64,000 nt of DNA from Vigna angularis (Eukaryota; Streptophyta; Magnoliopsida; Fabales; Fabaceae). Location: assembly GCF_016808095.1 (NCBI RefSeq), contig NC_068977.1, positions 682,001-746,000 on the forward strand, written 5' to 3'. Each line of letters starts with the position of its first letter. Positions within the stretch are counted from its first letter, which is position 1. Below the pieces are notes generated by a model. The model was not told the origin of the DNA, searched no databases, and worked only from the letters and a program-made list of their open reading frames with translations. Shown here one piece after another: positions 49,814-63,330 of this stretch. Position numbers and translations under genes: made by a program.

Positions 49814-51330
49814 TCTTTTAATCGACGTTGCTTTTGAGGTGTTACCAATGAATGTTCTGAAATCTGAAATTATATTCAATGTTTATGTTTGTCATGTAAG
49901 AAAGTGGGAACTTCAAAATTAAGGAATGTGTTTGAATATGGATTTGGTGTAAATTATAAGGCATTGGTTGATCTTTTTCCAGTGACTTTTCTATCTATAT
50001 TGTATACCACAAATATGACTCCAATTATAATCTTCTGGAATACAGGTTTATTCTATTTCAGTTTGTTGTTGAGTGTCATATAAAAATATTATTATGATGA
50101 ATAGAGATTAGATGATAATACAATTTCTAATTCTGCAAATATGTTATTCTTGTTTTCGTTTTCTTTGCCCTCTTACACCTAACTTTTTCTAATTATTGTT
50201 TTATAATAATTCACATGCAGCTATATACATATAATACAAATAAGTAGTTGATAATTAAGTTCTGCCAAAGCCAATTTTGAAAAAGTGGGTGTTACGATAT
50301 GTTTAAAATAATTTTGTTCATGTTGTTTAATGTCGTTGTTTCATTCTTTCCTTATAGGTATTTAGGGTTAGAAAATTACACAAATCATACATAAAATTTT
50401 GTAAAAGGAAAATTCATTCTTTCCTTATAGCTATTTAGGGTTAGAGAATTACACAAATCATACATAAAATTTTGTAAAAGAAAAAGTTCATGGGTTGACT
50501 CTGGACTTGAGAGTATTTAAGAAAGAATTTTTTTTGGTTGTGTTAGCTTTTTTTTACCCCAATTCACATGAGCTAGGTGAAATCCAATTATGTGGACTTG
50601 TTTGACAGGTTTAGTAATGGAAATGTTGTTTGGAAGGTTTATTTTTACTTATAAATTACTATGAAATATTAGGTTTCATTTTTAGTTAATATGAATAATA
50701 TCTTTTGATATTTTCTTAATTAAAAAAATATTTGGGACTAAAACTATTATATTATTGATTTGGAAAGATAAATAATTAAAATTTTCAATACAAGTATTAT
50801 GTGTTTTTTTTGAAAAATTATATAAATACTTTTATAAATATTATATTTATAATTAATCAAACACATTTTTAGGTTAATTCGCTGTGGTGTGTGAAAATGA
50901 AAAAAAAAGGGTGTATTAAATATTTAAATTGGTTTTCGAAATGAGTACATTATTGATAATTTTTCAATTAAAATTTCATAACTCTTGAAAATTTATATAT
51001 ATATATATATATTATAAAGTAAATGAAAATATTTATAAAAATTTTAATAAAAAAATCTCTAAAATATCCCATATTTTTAAGGAAATTCATCTTGCATTTT
51101 AGTTAAAATCTTCCTTCCACTTTGTAATATTTTACTTCTTATAAATCAACTCATCATACATTTCACATTCTCATTTCTAGACATGTTATATGTATGTCAA
51201 CCACCTATTATCACATACATACAAAAGTCATTGAAAAAATTAAAACTAAAAACCAATAAAGATACATATGAATGATATAAACAAAATATATTTATTATCC
51301 ACTTTTTTTATTATTATATCATCTATTTGA
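49814..51330. other. Intergenic DNA downstream of the Tekay element
   Basis: AT-rich. It includes a 73-bp tandem duplication (50340-50412 and 50413-50484; TTCATTCTTTCCTTATAG start). No coding homology was recognised. Confidence 0.5.
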
Positions 51331-51436
51331 AGCATTTTCATTTTCATATTTGAAGACTAACAGAGCTTAGGAAAGTTGTTTTATATAGTTTCTGTATTAA
51401 AACTAGGGAGAAAAACTATTCTGGTTTTAATCCGTA
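51331..51436 (+). pseudogene. Relic of an oxidoreductase last exon and 3' flank
   Basis: AGCATTTTCA...CATATTTGAAGACTAACAGAGCT (51331-51367) matches the end of exon 4 of oxidoreductase copy A (37322-37353). It jumps directly to a copy of that gene's 3' flank (TATAGTTTCTGTATTAAAAC, TTTTAATCCGT; 37693-37742). Everything between is deleted and no open frame remains. It shows that a third gene copy once stood here. Confidence 0.75.
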
Positions 51437-51809
51437 AAAATATAATTTTTGATTAATTTCTAGACATTTAGTTTTTAGTGTTGTGTGACAACTTTTTGTT
51501 ATGTTACACTATCATATAACGATGAATATTATTATTTTATTTAAAAAAATTAATTATATTTATTATATCAACAAATTCAATATTTTATTATTAAAAATAA
51601 TTATCAAATAGTAGTTTAAGATAATTTTCAAAATATCTTTTTTCATGAAATAAGTCGTCGTGGTTTATTTGGTACACAAGATACAATATAATAGGATAGA
51701 ACATTAAAGAGTAAAATCTGCAATTAATATTAAATGAATAATTTTAATAATATATGTAAGTAATAGGTAAACATATTTAATTATTTATTTAAAATTTTAT
51801 TTCATATAT

Positions 51810-53010
51810 TTTTACTTTTTTATTTAAATGTATGAAATTATAGTTACATTTAAAAGATTAATGTTTTTAAAATTTATATTTTGATCACACTAATTTAAAA
51901 TTATTTGTTAAAAGTTTTAAGTTTATTTTATTAATATTTTAGTGAATAAATTTGTAAAACCCTTTTAAATTGCAAAACATTTAAAAATAAAACAAAATAA
52001 AAACAAAAATCCAGTTGTTTTAACATAAATGCATATCTTCTTTTAGCTTTTTCTCTCACTATACTTTTGTCTTAATTTTTTCCCGCAAAATTCCATTTTT
52101 TTTGTGATAAGAGGTTGTGAGCGTTCATAGTAGAGAACCCTTTAAATTTAATCAAACAAACATTTTGTAAAAACAAATTTCGTTCTCTTTTAATGTTCAA
52201 TTTATTTTTGATTTGGTAAGTTATTCTTATTGGGTTCATGTTTTTGTTTTTTTACTAATCGATGATCTTTTTGATTTAATTTATTTTTTTATATTTTGTC
52301 TTTAAATTGAATTCAAACTTTTTTGAGTTGAGAGTCTATAAGTATTGTCGATCTATTTTGAAGCTGTTCATAAGGTAAGCTTTAAAATTTCGTTTTGATG
52401 TGTCAAAGTGGATAATGAATTGTATTTTGAATTGTGAATTTGCATGCTTAATTTACTTGAAAGATTGATTTTCATTTAAGTTAAGTTGAATTACTTGAAA
52501 TTTGTTTTCACTTAAATAATTTGTGAATTTGTGTAGAATAATGGTTAGTGTCTATTGAGTTTGTGAAAAACTTAAAATTAGTTAATGAGTTGTTGAAAAT
52601 GCTATGTGAGATTTGAATTGGGTAATATGGCAGTGGTTTATGTCATTAAAATGTTTAAACACTGAGAATTGATCCAAAAAGTGTCAAATCATTCAAGTCA
52701 AACTTAAAATGCAAAGTCTATTTCTTAGACACATGAATGATTACTTTAACCGTTAGGATATTTGAATTAAGGAACATAAAACTTATGATCATTAAAATGT
52801 TTAAACACTAAGAATTGATTCAGAAAGTGTCAAATTATTCAAATCAAACTTAAAATGCGAAGTCTACTTCTTTAGATAAACCGTTATAATATTTGATTAG
52901 AGATATGTAATTAAAAAAGTTAGTCTCTTATGTTTATTATATTTTAAGTTTCTCTTTAGTGAAAAACATTTTTTATTTATAATTTTGATTTAACCTTTGA
53001 ACAAGATAAG
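51810..53010. repeat. Old direct repeat R, copy 1
   Basis: About 1.2 kb, diverged but collinear with 54130-55104 plus 57354-57530. Shared landmarks are GTCGATCTATTTTGA, TGAATTGTATTTTGAATTGTGAA, TTACTTGAAA and TTAGTCTCTTATGTTT. Its layout (AAGGTAAGCTT, then T-rich spacer) is reminiscent of a Gypsy LTR, but ends and target duplications were not found. Confidence 0.6.
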
Positions 53011-53309
53011 GTATCCAAAATATTAAATATTTAATTTGATACTTAAATTATTATATAACTTAAATAATAAAAAATATATAAAATATAATCATTTCAACCA
53101 TTACACTTTTCATTTAATTGATTACCACTACTACGTAATTGATTACGCTTTTATTTAGAACCAATTACCCAATTCTATTGAATGTTTGATCCCCTTCTAA
53201 TCGCTTACATGGTGGAAGTAATTGATTACAAAATACAAATTCGTGGCCCCTAACGACATTCATGTGGGAGTAATTAGGTCCTCCTACAACTTTCTTTTGA
53301 AGTTGTTTT
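53011..53309. other. Spacer between repeat R and the shared upstream block
   Basis: AT-rich with several AATTGATTAC motifs (53118-53232). No gene or repeat family recognised. Confidence 0.4.
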
Positions 53310-54140
53310 GCTTTCACACTATTTCTACGATAATGATATAAAATTTTATGATGAAAATCGTTTTATATATACAATTTCTTCGTATAAAAATGCTACCCTC
53401 CATACGACTTGCATACAGTCGGTAATTTTTTAAAATCTATCCAGAAATGTAATTTGTCAAGTAAAATCCAATTTTTTTAAAAAAAAACTGTAACAATACC
53501 TATACAATTATTTCTATTTGTAACTTATTTTTATATTTCTATACACTTCTCAAAAATGTGTTCCATAAAATCAAGGCAGATAAACTTTTGTATTTTCTCT
53601 TATTTGACGTAACAGTATTGTTCTGGTTTACGAATAGAAAAGAAATTAATAAGGATATCTGATTTGACGTAACAGTATTGTTCTGGTTTACGAATAGAGA
53701 AGAAATTAATAAGCATAAGGCAGATTGGATATCGTCACCGCATGGACTCCTCTCTCCATGCGTCATAGCTTACGTAACATTTACATGCACCTTATAAAAT
53801 ATCAGAAATAATTTTAGTAGAATAAATTTATGAGTTAAATATAGTTTAAATAGGTGCATTTCATGATAGCATTTGAGTTGTTTATACTGTTTGACACATT
53901 TTTGCTTCAATGTTAACTGAGAAATGCATTTGAAACATCAAATAAAGTTAACAAAATTTGGTTAAAAGGACTAAATTCATACATTTTTTAAGATTGGGGA
54001 CTAAATTAGTCCAAAGTTTTGAAGAGGGACTAATTCCAATTTTCACTGAAAGTTAAGGGATCAAAAACATATTTAACCCTAAATTTATTCTATATTCTAC
54101 TAAAATTATTTCTGTCATTTTATGTTATTTCATAATTTTT
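53310..54140. repeat. Upstream block shared by oxidoreductase paralogs, second copy
   Basis: Counterpart of 34870-35330. It contains an internal tandem duplication of about 60 bp (TTTGACGTAACAGTATTGTT at 53603 and 53662) and is interrupted by a MITE at 53832-54079 that copy A lacks. Confidence 0.75.
53832..54079. mobile_element. MITE with 9-bp target duplication, empty site in the paralogous copy
   Basis: 248 bp, ends GAGTTAAATATAG ... CATATTTAACCC, flanked by TAAATTTAT (53823-53831 and 54080-54088). The terminal sequences resemble the MITE at 10331-10699. The paralogous block near 35290 reads straight through (TTTTATTCTACTAAAATTAT), giving an unoccupied site. Confidence 0.82.
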
Positions 54141-55104
54141 ATTTAAACTTATGAAATTATAGTTATATTTTAAAATATTAAATTTTTTAAAATTTATATT
54201 TTGATCAAACTTATTTAATTATTTTTATTAAAAGTTTAAATTTATTTTATAAGCATTTTAGTGTATAATTTTGTAAAACTCTTTTAAAATACAAAACAAT
54301 TTTTAAAAAACAAAACAAAAACTCAACTGCTTTAGAAAAATATAAACATGTATCTTCTCTTCTCCAATTCTTTTTCTATATAGTTTTACACTCTCTTTTT
54401 TCGGCTTATTCGTTCAAAATTTTATCTCTTTTGTGATTAGAGGTTGAGATTGCGTTTATCATAAATAACTCTTCAAGATTAATTGAGCAAAATATTCATT
54501 TGGATAAGTTGAACATTTATGTTTTTGGCTTTTCAAGATATCATTGGATTGAATGTGATTTTAGAGTTTTTGTTTTTTCTCTTTGTTAATCAATTATTCT
54601 TTTGGTTAAATCTGTTTGTTTTTACGTTGTTTATTGGATAAGTTCAAGCTTTCATGAGTTAAAAGGCCTATCGGTGTTGTCGATCTATTTTGAGATTGGT
54701 TATAAGGTGATGAAAGCTAACTTGACTAATTTACTGTGAAATTTCGTTTTGATGTATTAAAATGGGTAATGAACTGTATTTTGAATTGTGAAATTACATG
54801 CTTAGTTTACTTGAAGGGTTGATTTTCACTTAAATTAGATTTAATGCAAAATCTCTTAAATTAGGTTGAATTACTTGAAATCTATTTTCACTTAAATTAT
54901 TTATAAATTTGTGCAGAATCATGATAAATATGTATTGAATTTGTGAAAAACTTATAAATTATTGCGAATGCTTATGTGAGATTTTAATTGAGTAATATGA
55001 AACTGGTTGAACTAAGAAACACAACTTAACTTATGATCAATGAAATGTTTAAACACTGAGAATCAGTTCAAAAAAGTGTCAAATTACTTAAAATGTGAAG
55101 TCTA
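54141..55104. repeat. Old direct repeat R, copy 2 (left part)
   Basis: Collinear with 51820-52720. It is broken at about 55104 by 2.25 kb of unrelated DNA and resumes at 57354 (GACACATAAATTGTTACTTT, counterpart of 52728). Confidence 0.6.
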
Positions 55105-57353
55105 AGTTTTTTTATACTGTCGAAAATGTAAGGCCTAAAATAATTAGGATAAATTTCTTCTTTCACCATCAATGTATAATTTGGTTAATAAATATCTCTC
55201 GTGGTGGTGCTATTAGAGTATTTATTCGGTTAAATTAAATTGTGAGATTTGATCTCAGTATATGTCAAGCTATGCTTTTCTACACCCTTGTTCTCTTTCA
55301 TTTTCTGACTATTCACGTACCAAGAAAATTAATTTCTTTTCTTGCAAATGCTGAAATTTGAAAGCACATAGGATAAATTTATATTTTACAAATTGATTTG
55401 GACAGTATATACTTTCACTGTGCCAACAACATTTAATTTCACGACAGCTAAATTATTAGTTACACTAGTACATACTGATCCAATAGCAAATTTTTCTGAT
55501 GTTAGAATTTACTTCTATGCATGATTTGGCGTGAATGTTAGAAGAAGATAGATATAGAAATAAAAAATTTAATCCGTAAAACAATAAGGACAACCCTTTC
55601 ATTTCTTCATTATTGACGTAAAACAGAACGTCTAAACTTCTCATCTCTTCATTATCAAAACAAAACATCTTTTCTTATCTCTGGTCGATGTTGTTGGGAA
55701 CAAGGATAATAAAGGAGAGAAGAGATAAATAAACAACACTAAGAAATATTTATTTTTGTGCATTTGTAAACCTTACATAAGCTTTCTTATATAGTAAAGT
55801 AAAGAACATCATCTCATAATACTAAGTAACGTGTGACTAAAAACACACTACAAAAACTTAATCAAATTACACAAAAAACTAACAGATTTGGTCTTATCTC
55901 TAGTCAATATGAGATTTCAAAACTGAAAGTAACTGTTGATTGTAGAACACTCAGAAAATTAGAAATCTTTGCTGGAACAGAGGTAGGAGAGCTAAACCAT
56001 TTCTGTTATTCAGTGTAGAACTCATGCTTAGCTTGAAACTTTCAGTTTGAGTATGTGAATCTGGCCATGTTTTGACTGTGATATGACTGTTATTTATCTG
56101 GCTTATTCTGGGAGATGCATGCTATGTTGTATGAAAGACTTAGCCGAATGGTATGATTCTCATGTGCTTAATGTTTGTAAAACTTGGAATGATGATGAAT
56201 TTCCAATATCAATTTGGATCTCACGATTCTGATGGAGAGAGTATACGGTTGTTGTATAATAATTCCTTGAACCATGCTATAATCATTCCAAGGGAGAATC
56301 CTTTCCTCTTAATAATCACGAAGGCCCTCTCAGATTGGCCATACCAAAGTGCTCTTTCCCTTTTAAAATTTTAATACCCACTTTAGGTACCTTGACCACT
56401 GAATTCTATTTCTTTAACTACTCAAATTTGCAATCAATGACTTTTCAGTACACTTTTATCATGACCGTGTGAGAATAATTCCTTTTAAAATTTTCCTTTT
56501 TGATTTAAACTCATACGTTTTCTACTTAGATGGACCATACTCATATTACCCTATTCCTTTAGGCCAATATCTTTTGTTTTATAGGACCATACTGCACTTG
56601 AATAATTACATTTTAATAGCTACAGAGGAATTATTTTAGCTTAGCTTTTGATTATTCTTTTGCCATGTCTCAGTGTAGCCACTTTGCTAATTGGCTTTAT
56701 TTTGAGTGCACCGATCCTTGTCCTTTTAAAATAAATATTGAATTGTCAAATCGTTATTTAGTTTTCTTTTTATTCACATTCACGTTTGATCCATTCATGG
56801 ATTAAATAAAGATCTTCCAATGAAATGAACTTACAGTGGTGGTTGCAACAAATTTTCTTATTATATTATAACAAATTTTCTGGTTATATTATATATATGT
56901 ATATAAATATATTTGTGATGATTCCAGTTATTATTTTAGAATTATGAGTCTTGATACATCCTATTTTTTTAGACTATACTTCTTAAGTATTGATACGATA
57001 ATATAAGTGACCAATGTTTTAGTTTTTTTTGGAAATCAAATTAAAATATAGTGTAGTCACTTTTCCTTATTTTAGTTTCTAAAAAGCTTGTAACATTATG
57101 TCGTGGTGTGAGTAAGATTAGCAAAAATGGAAAAGAATTGTTTTGTTTTTAATATTTGTTTTACTTTTCAATCTTTTTATCATCTTGGACAGAGTCTGGA
57201 TATGGTTAAATCAGTGGGTTTCAGGGGGTTGTAGGGTCAAGAGCCTCTTTTCCAATGTTAGATGCCAACCTGGTTTTTCGGTTTGCATCATCTTAGGAAA
57301 AATAAGATTCATACTTCGTTAGCCGTTGGATTGAATTGAAATTTTTACATAAA
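55105..57353. other. Unidentified 2.2-kb insertion in repeat R
   Basis: DNA present in the second but not the first copy of repeat R. No terminal repeats or convincing proteins were found; the longest open frames (about 70 codons near 56153-56374) are not recognisable. It may be a decayed transposon. Confidence 0.45.
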
Positions 57354-58232
57354 ATCCTAGACACATAAATTGTTACTTTGACTGGTGAGATATTTGATTA
57401 GAGGTCTATAGTTATAAAAGTTAGTCTCTTATGTTTGTCTTATTTTAGGTTTCTCTTTTGTTAAAAACATTTCTTATTTGTGGTTTTGGTTTGATCTTGA
57501 AATAAAAAAAGGTATAAGGTTGTTTATAGAATTGTATGGATTCATTGATGAATATGCATGTGTATAGTGATATATGAAATTGTTATGATGATGATGTGTT
57601 TGTTAATGGATATGAGCATTTATGGAAATATATGATGATTGTAATTGATCACTTATATGGTATTACTTAATATGGATGAGTACAAATATGGGTGATTATT
57701 ATGTATTTGGAATTTAATGTGGAATGATGTTTGTGGATGAAAATATGAGTTTAACGTAATTCCAAAAATCTTGCAAGGGAAATTCTGTGATGACGTTCCT
57801 TTAGTGTATGCATTGATGTAAGGAGTCAGTACTAAAGGTTTATCCTGATTAAGAACTACCTCAAGGTTCTTATGATGGTTAAAGTGATTGACCTTGTGTG
57901 TGGTACAGTAAAACTCTTTTGCAATGGCTCTAGAGAGCATGAGAGGTCACCACAAGTATAAAAACCACTCAGAATCATACATAAATGCTTATATCTAGAT
58001 AATTAAGTCTAGAGAGTTTGTAATTATATGTTTGATTTTTTATGAATGTTTGAAATACATTATTTTATGATGAAATTAGTTTAAACTTTATATAATTATT
58101 TCTTTTATAAATTAGCTTGCATTCTCTTGTGTTTGTTGTTATTCTTTTATAATGATCATCCTTACCCGCGTGAGTAGATGAGATAATAAGTGTGAGTTTA
58201 CCTTGGAAGACAGGTTGATGCAACTATAACTA

Positions 58233-58282
<50 letters not shown>

Positions 58283-60019
58283 TGTAGGAGTTAGATTTAG
58301 CTTCTATCTTTTGAAAGTGATTGTAATTATGTTATTAGTTTTTAGTTCTTCAAACCTCTTGTATACTAGCATAATTATTTTGGATAACTATAATAGTATA
58401 ATTAATTTGAAACACTCATTTCTCACATGTTTTGTTCTATGAAGAAACAAAAAAAGTAACCCTCTTGTCCCACTTATTAATTTAATATTTTTTTATCTCA
58501 TTAGTCTTCATAGTAATTTTTTTTATTAAGATAGAAAGAAAATTTAATTTTTTATAACTATATTAATTTTTTTATGAACATAAAATGAAAAGATAGTTTT
58601 CCTAAGTAATTTATAATTGTGGTTTGAATATCATAAATTTTTCTTTTAATAATTAATTCCTTTATTTTTAATTAAATTAATCATTTATTTTTTAGTTTTG
58701 ATTTTCTTTTTTATATATATATATGAACAACAAAAGAGTGAAATTATCTTTTAAAAATGATAAAAAAGAAGCTATATAGGAAGATGAAAATAATATAAAT
58801 TTAATTTCTTCAATTATTTTGAACACAATAATAACGACCTAATTATTTATTTTCATTGTATTATAGTGATAATGCCTAAATATATAAATTTTAAATATGT
58901 TATTTTGACTCTTCGAAAACGATATCAAGATTCGGGAGTGTTCATCGGCAACTATTATAACATTACTATATTTACTATATGATATATGTTCTTAGTTCTA
59001 TAATATGTAGTAAGCATTCAATAAGATTAAAAATCATTTAATTTATACGGTATTTATTAAAAGTTTTACTAAAATAATATAAAGTAATGAACATAAACCT
59101 TAAATTATAAATTGATTTATAAAATTGAATTAAATTTAAAATTTATTTTTAAACAGGTAGTTATAAAAATTATAAATAGTTTAACAATTTAAATGGTTGA
59201 AAAACAAAATCAAACTCTTATAATTTTATAATTTTACTTAGTAGGTAAACACACTTACAGGTTTTATTTAGGTAGGTCAAGTCACTCGCACGTTTCTCAA
59301 TTTTTTCTTGATGTATAGAACCTTGAATCCGTTCCTATACATAATTATTGATCAACTTCCTTTTCTCACATTAAATATTTCCCAGTTTAAACTTAAGGTG
59401 AAAAACCATCAATGGGGTCAAATAAATGAGGAATAAGTATTAGGTCATAAAGTCTTACCTACTTTAAATAAATAGAAAGATATAACTTATCACAAAAATA
59501 CTTTTATTGACACCGATCCGATGATACAAGTGAAATAATCATAAAAATATAAATATTTCTAACTTTAAAAAATAAAAAAAGTAAAAATAATATCAAATAT
59601 AAAAAATTTAAGTATATCAAAAACTATTTTTCTTTTTAAAACCTACAAATTTATATTATCACAAAGAAGTATAAAATCTACATTTTTATAATATTGTATC
59701 TTGTATTTGAATTTTTAAAAATTTAAAACACTAATTTAATTATTCTACTAAATTTAAAAAGTTTATTTTTTAGTTTCAATATTCAAAATTTATTTATAAC
59801 TCAAACCTATGACGTCAATATATTTCAACAAAGGTTTCTTACAAAATGATGAATATAGTCATTGATTGTAGATCCTATACATAACATCATGAACCTTCCC
59901 AGAAAATCGTCATCATGAACTCTTGCAGTTTTTGGCAACAAAATTCATTGGCATTGACAAAGAAGAAACTAGAACAGAATCAAGGAGTTACAACTGTACA
60001 TGAATAATTTTTCTTTCTC
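57354..60019. other. AT-rich DNA including end of repeat R, copy 2
   Basis: 57354-57530 completes repeat R. A TTACCCGCGTGAGTAGATGA stretch (58161-58180) sits where Gypsy LTRs of this genome have CCATCCGTTG...GAGCAGATG, hinting at a very old LTR. A (TA)n tract is at 58237-58279. The remainder has no supported gene. Confidence 0.45.
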
Positions 60020-60028
60020 TATATAAAT
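60020..60028 (+). promoter_or_regulatory. TATA box of the second oxidoreductase gene
   Basis: TATATAAAT, 117 bases before the ATG at 60145 and at a similar distance to that of its paralog. Confidence 0.65.
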
Positions 60029-60102
60029 GAATGGTTGGTGTTGCAAGATGCAACATCATAGTATCCACAAAACTGAGTTCAACCACAACCTAGGAATTCT
60101 AA

Positions 60103-61452
<1,350 letters not shown>

Positions 61453-61773
61453 GGATAATTAGATGAACTCAACCAAACTTGTGTAGAAATGCACTCAATA
61501 AACTCATCGGCTGTGGAAGTGGTTCTTGTTAGATGAGACAACATGTGTAAATTGATGAATATTTTGGAGTTGTGTTTGTTGCGAGAGTGAGATGTTCTGA
61601 TTGTGTTTTGCTTGCAATATAAATAAATAATAGTCTTTGTGTAATTGTAAGGTGAGATACTTTTATATTCATTTTACATATATCATTTTACATATAATAT
61701 AAGGATAAATTACATATATAATATAAGGATAAAATATCATTATTAATATATGCCAATATTATCTCATGTTTCT
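61453..61773. other. 3' flank of the oxidoreductase and left flank of the Tat-like LTR
   Basis: Likely 3' UTR, then AT-rich DNA with a doubled ATATAATATAAGGATAAA-type stretch (61690-61735). No gene. Confidence 0.5.
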
Positions 61774-62984
61774 TGTACCGATAGGTCCTCCCGGCATAAG
61801 ACAGACGTTCAACCATTCAAGAAGTTGACGCCCGTCCAATAATCCGGACGTCCGCCAAATAGTCTGGACCGTCCGTCCTTAGGAACCGGACGACCGTCCA
61901 AGGACGTCCGCCCAGAAATCAGGGCCGAACGAGCGGCCAACCATCTGAGAGGTGGACGTCCGCCCAAGGTTGGCATGTCCGCCCAATGTGGAACGTCCGC
62001 CTAATGTGTAGCGTCCGCCCAGTGTGGAGCGTCCGCCCAAAGTGGAACGTCCGCCCAAAGTGGAACGTCTGCCCAATGTGGAACGTCCGCCCAAGGAGTG
62101 GACGTTCGCCCAAGAGCTGGACATTCGCCCAAGAAGTAGGACGTTCGCCCAAGAGCTGGACGTCCGCCCAAGAGCTGGACGTCCGCCGCCCAAGGAGAGG
62201 ACATCCGCCCAGAGTAGGACGTCCGCCCAGAGGAGGACGTTCGCCCAAGAGATGGACGTTCGCCCAAGGATTGGACGTCCGCCCAAGGATTTGACGTCCG
62301 CCCAAGAGCTGGACGCCCACCTAGGGTAACATCCCTGACCGACCATCATTCCCAACCGACGCACTTCGCTGATTACACGGTTAAATGCTAATGACACATT
62401 AAGTCCTTAATGAAGATTAAGGTATTATTGGGCCGTTTCCAGGCCCCAAAAGGTAAAAGCCCATTACGATCAGTATAAATAAAGGTCTCAGGTATGATTT
62501 CTGGACAGATTGCTTAGAACGCAACTCATGCATGCATTATTCAACGCCCTGTCATATTACTGACTTGAGCGTCGGAGTGCCTTTAGCAGGTACCCGGCCC
62601 CTCCCCAACTGGGAGGGTGGAGCAGCGCTAAGGAAAGGGAGGACGCCCGCCCAGCTTGGAGCTGAAAGCAAAGGATCATCCGCCAAGAGGGGAGGACGCC
62701 CGTCCAGCTTGGTGCAGAGAGCGAGCGTCCGGATTGGAGGACGTCCGCCCGGTTTGGAGCACAGAGCGATCGTCCATCTTGGTGCCGCCCGCCAGTGAAG
62801 CTTGCTTCGGTTCGTGGGATCCAGCTGAAAGTGTCCGCCCGTTTCCGACGTTCGTGATCGCTCATCCGCCCGGCTCCAGCGTTCGCCATCAGTCGTCCAT
62901 TCGTTCATCTTCGTCGTCCGCCCGTCCGCCATCAACAGTAAGTTCGTGTGTTTTAGCATGGTCCGCCCGGAACCAGCCGAAACA
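61774..62984 (+). repeat. 5' LTR of the second Tat-like element
   Basis: 1211 bp, TATA box TATAAATA at 62474-62481. The upstream third is a GGACGTCCGCCCAAG minisatellite. The R/U5 part has GACGCCCGCCC motifs. It shares termini and primer site with the element at 11836-21794 but little else, so it is a different family. Confidence 0.85.
61890..62325. repeat. GGACGTCCGCCCAAG minisatellite in LTR
   Basis: About 25 short units of 15-20 bp (GGACGTCCGCCCAAG with GAGCTG or TGTGGA spacers). Open frames on both strands here are repeat artefacts. Confidence 0.92.
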
Positions 62985-62986
62985 TT

Positions 62987-63003
62987 TGGCGCCCACCGTG
63001 GGG
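62987..63003 (+). other. Primer-binding site of the second Tat-like element
   Basis: TGGCGCCCACCGTGGGG, two bases after the LTR; identical to the site of the other Tat-like element. Confidence 0.8.
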
Positions 63004-63099
63004 CCGTGTGACTTCGGTTACCCAAAGGTGACCACGAGAAATGAGCACGGACACCCCATCGACAGTACTTCACAGCCGCTCGACATATGTCCTCGGCCG

Positions 63100-63330
63100 T
63101 TCGGCCTTCACATTTTTAAGAACGTTCGACCTCAGCATAGGCTCAGCCGTTCGGCCTCATCATGATTTCGGCCGTTCGGCCTCCACGTATTTAAGGTCGT
63201 TCGGTCTCAGCATTGCCTCGGTCGTTCGAACTCAGCAGGATTTCGGCCATTCGACCTCCACGTTATTGGACCGTTCGGCCTCAGCATAGTCTCGGCCGTT
63301 CGGCCTCAACCTATTCTCGGCCATTTGGAC
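63100..63330 (+). repeat. GGCCGTTCGGCCT tandem repeat in the leader
   Basis: About eight units near 29-32 bp, each with the self-complementary core CGGCCGTTCGGCCT followed by a variable spacer (CCACGTATTTAAGG, CAGCATAG). It replaces what should be gag coding sequence. Confidence 0.85.

Noticed and set aside
51810..55104. Two LTRs of one ancient retrotransposon
   Set aside because: The copies look like direct repeats, but the DNA between them is host upstream sequence shared with 34870-35330, and no PBS, PPT or TSD was found.
57653..57940. 95-codon minus-strand frame
   Set aside because: Low-complexity composition in AT-rich DNA, no recognised motif, no plausible promoter.
61879..62397. 172-codon minus-strand frame rich in LGGRSTLGG and RTSSSWA
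   Set aside because: Encoded by the LTR minisatellite; low complexity and no family match.
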